Assembly: GCA_045579745.1 (NCBI GenBank)
Contig: JAZNMQ010000024.1
Location: forward strand, 16,443 to 80,442
Source of the DNA: Flemingiibacterium sp045579745
GTDB lineage: Bacteria > Bacillota > Clostridia > Oscillospirales > CAG-272
Direction of reading: 5' to 3'
DNA length: 64,000 nt
Shown: positions 24,092-31,135 of the stretch, one piece after another
How positions within the stretch are numbered: position 1 is the stretch's first letter
Layout of the letters: every line of letters starts with the position of its first letter
Translations under genes and position numbers: made by a program
The notes under the pieces: model-generated
The model's database searches: none
What the model was told of the DNA's origin: nothing
Seen by the model: only the letters and a program-made list of their open reading frames with translations

Positions 24092-25615
24092 TCAGTCGTT
24101 TTTGAGGATCCCGTATATTTGGCTGACAGCCTCGCTCACGATCGACTTCTCTGAAAATGAATGCTTTCCCGAGGCGTCAATTTCGTAGTCCTCATGACCT
24201 TTTCCTGCAAGCAGAATTATATCGTTTGTTTGGTGGTTTTCAATTGCATACCGTATTGCCTTTTCACGGTTCTCGATCACCTTGCAGTTTGATCCCGACG
24301 CTACCCCGTGTAATATATCGCAAATAATTGCACGCGGATTTTCGCTTCTGCTGTTGTCTGAGGTAATTATGGTCATATCGGCAAGCGTCGTCGCAATCTT
24401 TCCCATTATGGGACGTTTTGTGCGATCACGATCTCCTCCGCAGCCGAACAGTACGACAAGTCTTCCGTCGTTTCCCCTCAGCCTTTTCAGCGTCGTCAGC
24501 ACATTTTCAAGTGCATCGGGTGTATGCGCAAAGTCAATATACACCGAAAAATCGGCGTCAGGATGAAGCTGCAATCGCTCCATTCGTCCCGGAACCTGAG
24601 GGCAATCCTTAAGCCCTCTTGCAATAACATCGGGAGTTATTCCGAAAAGTCTTGCACAGCTGACAGCCGCAAGTGTGTTTGATGCCATAAACTCGCCTGT
24701 CACATTGCAGGATATTTCGTACTTCGTATTTTTTTCGCAAAGCGTATATGTAACGCCATGCTCTTTGCCTGCACAAAGACTACAAGCACTATAATCAGCA
24801 GCTCTGCCTTTTTTAGAATATGTGACAGAGGGTATCGAAATCTCATCTTGTAATCTATCCGCGTAATCGGAATCCGCACATATTACAGCCGACTCGCACA
24901 TATCAAACAATCGGCGCTTTGCAAGATAATAATCTTCCATCGTGCCATGATAGTCGAGATGCTCGCTTGACAAGCCCGTAAAGATCCCCGCTGTAAACCG
25001 TATCGGGTCGAGCCGATACTGTGAAAGCGAATGAGAAGAAGCCTCGATAAATACGATCTCAACTCCTGCCCTCTCCATCTCGGCGAGTACGCAGTAAAGC
25101 TCTTCGGGCTCGGGTGTAGTCATAGCGTTTACATTTGACTCGGAGGAATCGCTGATAATGCGAACCTTGTCGCCTATCATACATCTGACCGTACCGATAA
25201 TACCGGTTACATAGCCCGCGGCTTTGAAAATTTCATTAAGAAAATAGGTCGTTGAGGTCTTGCCGTTTGTTCCCGTCACAGCTACAATTATGAGCCGTTC
25301 GGCAGGCCTGTTGTATATCTCATTCCACATATGTGATACAGCAAGTCGGGTGTTTTCGACAACAACATACTGTATCTCGGGATGAGCCTCAATATAAGGG
25401 GTAATATGCTCGCATATAATCAAATTCGCACCGCGATTGACTGCCGTTTCGATGAAGTCATGCCCGTCAACCCGCGTGCCTTTTATACAGACAAAGGTGT
25501 CCGCATTATTACATTCGAGCGAATTGGTTCTTAGCGCTCCGCATTCAATATCGAATGAACAGAGATTGGTTTTAACAACCTTGACGCATTTAAGTAATGT
25601 TCTGAGTGTAGTCAT
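24092..25615 (-). CDS. murE: UDP-MurNAc-L-Ala-D-Glu diaminopimelate/lysine ligase
   Basis: Adds the third stem-peptide residue. 507 residues: CIKGTRVDGHDFI, the ATP loop AVTGTNGKTSTTYFL, and NVDALTTPE-like NVNAMTTPEPEELY, LDYHGTMEDYYLAKRRLF. The residue-selecting motif reads DNSRSENPRAI. meso-DAP enzymes carry DNPR, so the Arg is kept and the Pro is Ser; this suggests DAP but is not proof. GGAGG sits 7 nt before the ATG and directly abuts a 45-nt hairpin. It follows the PBP gene. Confidence 0.94.
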   Translation of the reverse strand: MTTLRTLLKCVKVVKTNLCSFDIECGALRTNSLECNNADTFVCIKGTRVDGHDFIETAVNRGANLIICEHITPYIEAHPEIQYVVVENTRLAVSHMWNEIYNRPAERLIIVAVTGTNGKTSTTYFLNEIFKAAGYVTGIIGTVRCMIGDKVRIISDSSESNVNAMTTPEPEELYCVLAEMERAGVEIVFIEASSHSLSQYRLDPIRFTAGIFTGLSSEHLDYHGTMEDYYLAKRRLFDMCESAVICADSDYADRLQDEISIPSVTYSKKGRAADYSACSLCAGKEHGVTYTLCEKNTKYEISCNVTGEFMASNTLAAVSCARLFGITPDVIARGLKDCPQVPGRMERLQLHPDADFSVYIDFAHTPDALENVLTTLKRLRGNDGRLVVLFGCGGDRDRTKRPIMGKIATTLADMTIITSDNSRSENPRAIICDILHGVASGSNCKVIENREKAIRYAIENHQTNDIILLAGKGHEDYEIDASGKHSFSEKSIVSEAVSQIYGILKND

Positions 25616-25626
25616 ATTCCTGCCTC

Positions 25627-25671
25627 CGCATGCACAAATATCATTATTTATACTTGATATTTACGCATGCG
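25627..25671 (-). promoter_or_regulatory. long hairpin abutting the murE ribosome site
   Basis: CGCATGC-AC-AAATATCA (25627-25643 region) pairs with TGATATTT-AC-GCATGCG (25655-25671), giving 15 bp interrupted by one AC/AC internal loop, with an 11-nt AT-rich loop. The stem ends at 25627, which is also the end of the murE GGAGG (25623-25627). No U-run follows. Confidence 0.6.
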
Positions 25672-25695
25672 AGGGGCTTATTATGACAGTCAGTA

Positions 25696-28020
25696 TTAAT
25701 CCGTGCCGTCCATATGTCTGACATTTATTGTAACGATCGTACCCGGCTTAACCTCAGCTCCTGCATCAGGCGATTGGGAAATCACTATAGCTCCCGAACC
25801 AACTGAATAGTTACTTGCGCCCTCAAGCTTGATATTAAGGCTCGAATTGATTATCAGCTTGTTGGCGTTAGATGCCGATTGACCTATAACGTCCGGAACA
25901 ACTATCGAATCCGACGGCTCCTCATCTCCCGTGTAGAGATAAACGATTCCGCTTTCTATCGAAAGTCTGCTGCCGCCTGAGGGGACCTGATCCATTACCG
26001 TGTCCCCATTTCCAATAATCTTGAACTTCAGCTTTCTATTTGTAATGTAGAGTGCAGCATCCTCAACATCAAGTCCCTTAAGCGTTGTAATACCGACATC
26101 CATATTGGCAAGCTCGGACTCGGTGTACTGAGGCTCATATCCAAGATACGGCATCGCAACAGACAAAAAGTTTGCAATATAAGGCGCCGCTACTATACTT
26201 CCATAGTTAACGCCTGTGGTTGGCTCGTCAACGATTATTATTATCGCAATCTGAGGGTCGTCAGCCGGTGCAAACGCTACGCAGGAGCCTATACGGAACG
26301 GACGGTCGCTTGTCACCCATTCGTCATCGATCGAAACGACATTGCCCTCTTCATCGTAATACTGCCACTTATCCTGCTTCTGCGAGGTTCCCGTCTTAGC
26401 GGCTACGCTGTATCCTCTGGTGTAAGCATTTTTCGCACCTCCGTCGGTAGCAACGCCCTCCGCAAGAATTGAAGTTACTGTTTTGCAGGTTTCCTCGGAG
26501 AAAACCTGAACCTTATCCTGAGTTTCGTAGCTGTAAATAACATTACCGTCATCGTCAACCATTTCCTTCAGGACGTGAGGAGTTACAACATAACCGCCAT
26601 TGGCTACAGTGCAAATTGCCGCAAGCTGTTGAAGCGGCGTTGTTCTCCATGTCTGTCCGAATGACGAGGTTGCAAGCTCGAGCGGATACAGCTCGTTTTC
26701 ACGGTGATATATTCCTACCGCTTCGCCTGAAAGGTCGACACCGGTTCGTTTTGTATATCCAAGCGCCTCAAAATACTTGTAGAAGGTTTCCGCACCGATT
26801 TTTTCGACGGTATTCATCATAAGCGGGTTGCAGGATTGCTGCAGACCGCGTGCAAATGTCATTTTACCATGACCTGTTGTTCTATGGCAGGGTATGTACT
26901 GACTTGTTCCCTTTACAAGGTAATGTCCAACACATGTGAATGGGTCATCGATATTTACAAGTCCTTCTTCAATTGCAATAGCCGATGTCAGAATTTTGAA
27001 GGTGGAACCCGGCTCATAGGTATCACTCACAACCTTGTTGTTCCACATCTGATAGATAAGGGAATTACGAAGCGCAGCGTATTCGCTGCTGTCCTCGGGC
27101 AATCCGCACTCATTAAGTGCTGTAAGATATTCGCCCGTCAAGGTGTACGGTGAATTGCAGTCATAGCTCGGATACACTGCCGAACCAAGTATTCCGCCCG
27201 TGTTAACATCCATTACGATTCCGCAAACACGGTTTGCTGCCGCGGCAGATTCATAAGCCGCATACACCTGCTTTTCAAGCTCGTACTGGAGCATCATGTC
27301 TATGGTCGTTACGAGATTTGCTCCGTTTTCAGCGCCGACATAGCTCTCATATTTGAACGGCATGTCACCGCCGATCGCATTTCGAGCTGTGATATATTTA
27401 CCCGACGTGCCCTTCAAATAATCGTTGTAGGTCGCCTCAACTCCATATACACGGTCACCGTCGGCATTTGTAAAGCCGATAAGGTGCGATGCCAGATCAC
27501 CGTAGCAATAATATCTCTTAGCCTCAGCGGACAGATTAAGAAGATTCGTGAAACCGTTCTCCTGAATGAATTTACGCAGTATTTCAGCGGTTTCAGGCGG
27601 AACATTTTTCATTATCGTTTCGTCGCGGCGATTGATCTTTTTCATTTTTTCCATGACCATATCGCGGTCTACGCCGAGAACCTCGACAAGCTTGTCGGCA
27701 ATAATATCGGCGACCTGACCTACCGCGTATTCCTCATTGTCGTTTTCAAACGCGCGTATATCGGACGGTGCTACAAAAACTCTGTAAACAGTAGTGTTTG
27801 TAACAAGCAGATTCATGTTGGTGTCAAAAATTTTGCCGCGCTCGGGTGTTGTCCTTGTTTCGCGTGTCAGCTGGTCTATTACTATCGACTTGTATTTGTC
27901 GTGCTCTATGACCTGCAAGCCAAACAGTCTGACAATCAATCCGCAAAATACTACTGCGATAACACAAGAAAGAAATATGCATCTTTTATACATAACACTT
28001 TTTTGCGAAAAGAATGGCAT
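25696..28020 (-). CDS. class B penicillin-binding protein with two PASTA domains (PBP2B/SpoVD type)
   Basis: Septal or spore-cortex D,D-transpeptidase partnering FtsW/SpoVE. 774 residues from the ATG at 28020 (GGAGG 5 nt upstream; the ATG at 28032 overlaps it). A short cytoplasmic tail and one membrane helix (about 10-35) lead to the PBP dimerisation region (TPERGKIFDTN) and the transpeptidase with SxxK as STFK (Ser339), SxN as SCN (396-398) and KTGT (542-545). Two PASTA domains follow, from about 650, ending in INVRHMDGTD. PASTA domains occur in both SpoVD and PBP2X/2B. The dcw setting favours a division role, but SpoVD is possible in a spore former. Confidence 0.92.
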   Translation of the reverse strand: MPFFSQKSVMYKRCIFLSCVIAVVFCGLIVRLFGLQVIEHDKYKSIVIDQLTRETRTTPERGKIFDTNMNLLVTNTTVYRVFVAPSDIRAFENDNEEYAVGQVADIIADKLVEVLGVDRDMVMEKMKKINRRDETIMKNVPPETAEILRKFIQENGFTNLLNLSAEAKRYYCYGDLASHLIGFTNADGDRVYGVEATYNDYLKGTSGKYITARNAIGGDMPFKYESYVGAENGANLVTTIDMMLQYELEKQVYAAYESAAAANRVCGIVMDVNTGGILGSAVYPSYDCNSPYTLTGEYLTALNECGLPEDSSEYAALRNSLIYQMWNNKVVSDTYEPGSTFKILTSAIAIEEGLVNIDDPFTCVGHYLVKGTSQYIPCHRTTGHGKMTFARGLQQSCNPLMMNTVEKIGAETFYKYFEALGYTKRTGVDLSGEAVGIYHRENELYPLELATSSFGQTWRTTPLQQLAAICTVANGGYVVTPHVLKEMVDDDGNVIYSYETQDKVQVFSEETCKTVTSILAEGVATDGGAKNAYTRGYSVAAKTGTSQKQDKWQYYDEEGNVVSIDDEWVTSDRPFRIGSCVAFAPADDPQIAIIIIVDEPTTGVNYGSIVAAPYIANFLSVAMPYLGYEPQYTESELANMDVGITTLKGLDVEDAALYITNRKLKFKIIGNGDTVMDQVPSGGSRLSIESGIVYLYTGDEEPSDSIVVPDVIGQSASNANKLIINSSLNIKLEGASNYSVGSGAIVISQSPDAGAEVKPGTIVTINVRHMDGTD

Positions 28021-28040
28021 GTCATCCTCCATAATTCGGT

Positions 28041-28127
28041 ATCGGAGAGCAAGCGTTCAACAATTTGCCTACTCCCCGATGATACTTTATAACGGTAATT
28101 CTCCTCTTGCAGGCAAATCACCTGCAA
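28041..28127 (-). other. structured spacer between ftsL and the PBP gene
   Basis: The 142-nt gap holds two hairpins: TTGCAGG/CCTGCAA (28107-28127) and a 40-nt one (28041-28080) pairing ATCGGAGAG with CTCCCCGAT through one G-U pair in the transcript. Neither is followed by a U-run. No promoter was recognised. Confidence 0.45.
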
Positions 28128-28162
28128 TCTTTAATTAATATATTACTGAGTCTTCTAAAAAA

Positions 28163-28984
28163 TTACATTCCGAAGAAGTCGCGAACACGCTCTACTATCG
28201 AACCGCCGAAGCTGAGGATTCCGTCAAGAATGTTTGTCTTCTCCTCAATTTCTTCTTCAACAAGCTCAATCTTGTCTTCCTTGCGTACAGTAATATAATG
28301 TCTTTCGACCTGGTCCTTTTTTACCATTCCGATATCGTTTTTGGCTACCGATTCGACCACTCGCAGGTCATCTCTGACCTCAAGCTGTAATCTCAACTCG
28401 TTTTCCTCGGATATCAGAGCGTTATACTGACGTTCAAGATTTGAATTTTCCGCCACTATCTCACTTATCTGCACAGAAGTAGTTACTATCGCAAGAATAA
28501 GCACCGTAAAGCAAAGCGCTGTTAAAACTATCGAAAGCGGAAATTGATATTTTTTCTCAACAACTATCGTATGCAGCTTCGTTATTGACTTTTTACGAAG
28601 TCTTTCAACCTTTGCCGCCTGCACTTTTATGGCTGACGCCGATTTCGCGCGCTCAGCAGAACTCTTCGCGGCGCTTTTGTGAGCTGCCGCTCGCGTTTTT
28701 CCGTGCGCATCAGAGCTTCGTGTCTTCCCTGAAGTATTACGCGCACCTACACTTCTGCGCGCATCCGCAGGATTTCCATAAAACGCACTCGCTTTTGCAT
28801 TTGAAGATGCTTGGGACGCGCCTCTTCTATTACCATTGCTTTGATCTATATTATTATCTCTTTGCGGCGCTTTTGGACGCGAAATCGAATCCCAAGAATA
28901 TTCTCTGTATGATGGATGGGTAGAAATGCGCTGACCGGGCAGTGCTTCGTTATTCTTTTTCTTTTTGAAGGTTGCATCAGTCAT
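28163..28984 (-). CDS. ftsL: FtsL-like septum protein with long basic N-terminal tail
   Basis: 273 residues, against about 100-130 for typical FtsL. Residues 1 to about 145 are hydrophilic, rich in Ser, Ala, Lys, Arg and Asn, and look disordered. One membrane helix follows (about 148-170, FPLSIVLTALCFTVLILAIV), then a coiled coil (ISEIVAENSNLERQYNALISEENELRLQLE) with the DivIC/FtsL-type pattern and a C-terminal acidic tail. The assignment rests on place (rsmH, then this, then the PBP) and topology, since FtsL is poorly conserved. GGGGGGA precedes the ATG. Confidence 0.8.
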   Translation of the reverse strand: MTDATFKKKKNNEALPGQRISTHPSYREYSWDSISRPKAPQRDNNIDQSNGNRRGASQASSNAKASAFYGNPADARRSVGARNTSGKTRSSDAHGKTRAAAHKSAAKSSAERAKSASAIKVQAAKVERLRKKSITKLHTIVVEKKYQFPLSIVLTALCFTVLILAIVTTSVQISEIVAENSNLERQYNALISEENELRLQLEVRDDLRVVESVAKNDIGMVKKDQVERHYITVRKEDKIELVEEEIEEKTNILDGILSFGGSIVERVRDFFGM

Positions 28985-29001
28985 CGCTATCCCCCCTTAT
29001 C

Positions 29002-29976
29002 TTATATTTTTTCTGCTATTCGCAGCTTTGCGCTCCTTGAACGCGGATTTTCATCAAGCTCCCTTTCAGATGGGAGAATCGGCTTGTGCGTCAGCACCTT
29101 GATTATCGGCTTCTTTCCGCAAACGCATACCGGAAAGTCCTTCGGGCATGTGCATCCTCTTGAATGTGCGGCAAACGTTTGCTTTACGATGCGGTCTTCA
29201 AGCGAATGAAAGCTTATAACCGAAAGTCTGCCTCCGATTTTAAGCGACGCAATCAAATCGTTAAGCGTCGGTTCAATTATCGACAGCTCCGAATTAACCT
29301 CAATGCGTATTGCCTGAAAGGTACGCTTTGCCGGATGCGGTCCATCCTCTCTCGCCTTTGCAGGAATCGCGGACTTAATAATATCGACCAGCTCGAATGT
29401 AGTCTTTATCGGAGCAGCCTCGCGTGCCGCGCAAATCGCCGAAGCAATTCGTCCTGCGAAGCGTTCCTCGCTGTATTCGTATATAATCCGCTTCAGCTCG
29501 CTCTCGGGATATTCATTTACAACCTCTCTCGCGCTTAGCGGAGATTCGGGATTCATGCGCATATCAAGCGGCGCATCGTTCATATATGAAAATCCACGCT
29601 CGGGAGTGTCAAGCTGATATGATGAAACTCCAAGGTCAATTACCGCACCGTCGATCCCGTCGATGCCGAGCGTTTCGAGTATAGCTCCTACATTTTGAAA
29701 GTTATCGTGAACGAGCTTGATTCTATCCGAATATTTGGCAAGCCGTTTACTTGACGCTTCAATCGCCGCGCTGTCTTGATCTATCGCAATCAGAAGTCCG
29801 CCGTCCGTAAGCTTTGAAGCAATTGCTTCGGAATGACCTCCTCCGCCAAGCGTGCAATCGACATAAACGCCATTTGGCTTTATATCAAGTCCATCAACGG
29901 ACTCAGACAGAAGCACAGAGTAATGTGAAAAGGTGTTGGCAACCGAATCGCTCATTTTTTCATCCGAGGACCTCAA
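29002..29976 (-). CDS. rsmH: 16S rRNA (cytosine1402-N4)-methyltransferase
   Basis: SAM-dependent methyltransferase (MraW) acting on C1402 of 16S rRNA. Motifs: HYSVLLSESVDGL, the SAM loop DCTLGGGGHSEAI, AVIDLGVSSYQLD, RGFSYMNDAPLDMRM, FQAIRIEVNSEL and VISFHSLEDRIVK; a CxC-like CTCPKDFPVCVCG stretch near the end. The TTG at 29976 overlaps the mraZ stop as TTGA and has AAGGAG 8 nt upstream, though that hexamer is also the mraZ Lys-Glu codons. An ATG at 29955 is the alternative and would give the usual length. Confidence 0.96.
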   Translation of the reverse strand: MRSSDEKMSDSVANTFSHYSVLLSESVDGLDIKPNGVYVDCTLGGGGHSEAIASKLTDGGLLIAIDQDSAAIEASSKRLAKYSDRIKLVHDNFQNVGAILETLGIDGIDGAVIDLGVSSYQLDTPERGFSYMNDAPLDMRMNPESPLSAREVVNEYPESELKRIIYEYSEERFAGRIASAICAAREAAPIKTTFELVDIIKSAIPAKAREDGPHPAKRTFQAIRIEVNSELSIIEPTLNDLIASLKIGGRLSVISFHSLEDRIVKQTFAAHSRGCTCPKDFPVCVCGKKPIIKVLTHKPILPSERELDENPRSRSAKLRIAEKI

Positions 29977-30392
29977 AGCCCCAACTCCTTCATCTGTTTT
30001 TCTATATTAGCGGCATCGTCGCTGTTCTTCATTGCTTCCCAACGATCTGCAGACCAAAGCTCAGCATGGTCGCCGACGCCGAGGAATGCAACATCTCGTT
30101 CGAGAGCAGCATATTCCTTCAAATTCTGAGGCAGAACAATTCTGCCGTGAGAATCAGGAGCTGCATCCGATGCAAACGTGAACAAAAATCTCTTTATCGC
30201 CCGTGTTTGCGAATCGGGGAGAGCCGAAAGCTTGTCCGTAAGCCGCTTCCATTCATCGAGCGGATAAAGCGAGAGGCATCCGTCTACGTTCTTTGAAATA
30301 ACGAATTTTTCTCCGAGCGATTCGCGCAGCTTCGCCGGAACGAACACTCTCGATTTGGCATCTATTGTATGCAAATATTCACCGGTCAGCAT
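29973..30392 (-). CDS. mraZ: transcriptional regulator MraZ
   Basis: AbrB-fold DNA-binding protein that represses its own dcw operon. 139 residues in two SpoVT/AbrB-like repeats: EYLHTIDAKSRVFVPAKLRE near residue 5 and DSHGRIVLPQNLKEYA near residue 80, each with the DxxGR(V/I)xxP-type motif. A perfect AGGAGG lies 8 nt before the ATG. Just upstream are three direct repeats of the kind MraZ binds. It heads the dcw cluster. Confidence 0.96.
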   Translation of the reverse strand: MLTGEYLHTIDAKSRVFVPAKLRESLGEKFVISKNVDGCLSLYPLDEWKRLTDKLSALPDSQTRAIKRFLFTFASDAAPDSHGRIVLPQNLKEYAALERDVAFLGVGDHAELWSADRWEAMKNSDDAANIEKQMKELGL

Positions 30393-30446
30393 CGAATCAC
30401 CCTCCTCTCACCATACTGTCAAAAATTCTGGCACAATTGTTATCAT

Positions 30447-30476
30447 TTGACCCATTTTAGTCCACTTTGCACCACA
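30447..30476 (-). promoter_or_regulatory. three MraZ operator boxes
   Basis: Read on the minus strand, three 10-nt units follow directly: TGTGGTGCAA, AGTGGACTAA, AATGGGTCAA. Each carries the TGG(N) core at the same place, giving the 10-nt period (5-nt box, 5-nt spacer) known for MraZ sites. They overlap the expected transcription start. Confidence 0.75.
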
Positions 30477-30481
30477 ATTAT

Positions 30482-30510
30482 ATTATACAGTATCATCTGC
30501 ATAATTGCAA
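30482..30510 (-). promoter_or_regulatory. sigma-A promoter of the dcw cluster
   Basis: Minus strand: TTGCAA (30510-30505), 17 nt, TATAAT (30487-30482), immediately upstream of the MraZ boxes. Confidence 0.85.
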
Positions 30511-30582
30511 GTATTTTCAGAGGATTTTTTTCGATTTTATGCAATTTTTTTGCATTTTAATTTTTGCTTTTTTAATAAATCG

Positions 30583-30612
30583 CGCCGCATTCTTTAATTT
30601 ATGAACGCGGCG
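30583..30612 (-). terminator. terminator after coaD
   Basis: Minus strand: CGCCGC then GUUC pairs with GAAU then GCGGCG (30612-30583), 10 bp with a 10-nt loop, followed by a moderately T-rich stretch. It insulates the dcw promoter from the coaD unit. Confidence 0.65.
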
Positions 30613-30619
30613 TGAATTT

Positions 30620-31114
30620 TCATTTTTTCGTATTAACAAATTCCGCCAAAAGCTCCGCAGTACCCTCAGGAACGAATCGACTGTAATCCATACCGTAGCG
30701 AATCATTTCCTTAACCATAGTTGAACTTATGTGCATGTACTCGGATTTTGTCGGGATGATAAAAGTGTCAAGTTTTGCGTTAAGCGAGCGATTGATCAGC
30801 GACATCGACATCTCATAATCAAAGTCAGTCGCACTTCGTGCCCCTTTTATGATCGTGCCGATGCCCTTTTCCTCAGCATACCCTGCAAGCAAGCCGTCAG
30901 ATACATCCACATGAACGTTTTTAAAATCAGCAAACGCTGTCCTGAGCAGCCGAAGCTTCTGCTCGGGCGAAAGCATTCCATTTTTTGTCGAATTTGAGAA
31001 AGCGATAACCCACACCTCGTCGAAAACACCTGCCGCGCGCGCAACTATATCGTAATGCCCGATCGTCGGGGGATCAAAGCTTCCTGGGATCAATGCAAAT
31101 TTTGGATTCAACAT
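30620..31114 (-). CDS. coaD: phosphopantetheine adenylyltransferase
   Basis: Fourth step of coenzyme A synthesis: 4'-phosphopantetheine plus ATP to dephospho-CoA. 164 residues, the family length. Seen: ALIPGSFDPPTIGHYDIVARAA with the nucleotidyltransferase TxGH motif, EQKLRLL, IIKGARSATDFDYEMSM and the C-terminal HISSTMVKEMIRYG. The family usually has GSFDPVTxGH, so Pro-Pro is a mild variant. It follows the RsmD part of the fusion gene by 21 nt, the usual rsmD-coaD pairing. GAGGTG precedes the ATG. Confidence 0.96.
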   Translation of the reverse strand: MLNPKFALIPGSFDPPTIGHYDIVARAAGVFDEVWVIAFSNSTKNGMLSPEQKLRLLRTAFADFKNVHVDVSDGLLAGYAEEKGIGTIIKGARSATDFDYEMSMSLINRSLNAKLDTFIIPTKSEYMHISSTMVKEMIRYGMDYSRFVPEGTAELLAEFVNTKK

Positions 31115-31135
31115 GATTATTTCACCTCAAATAGA

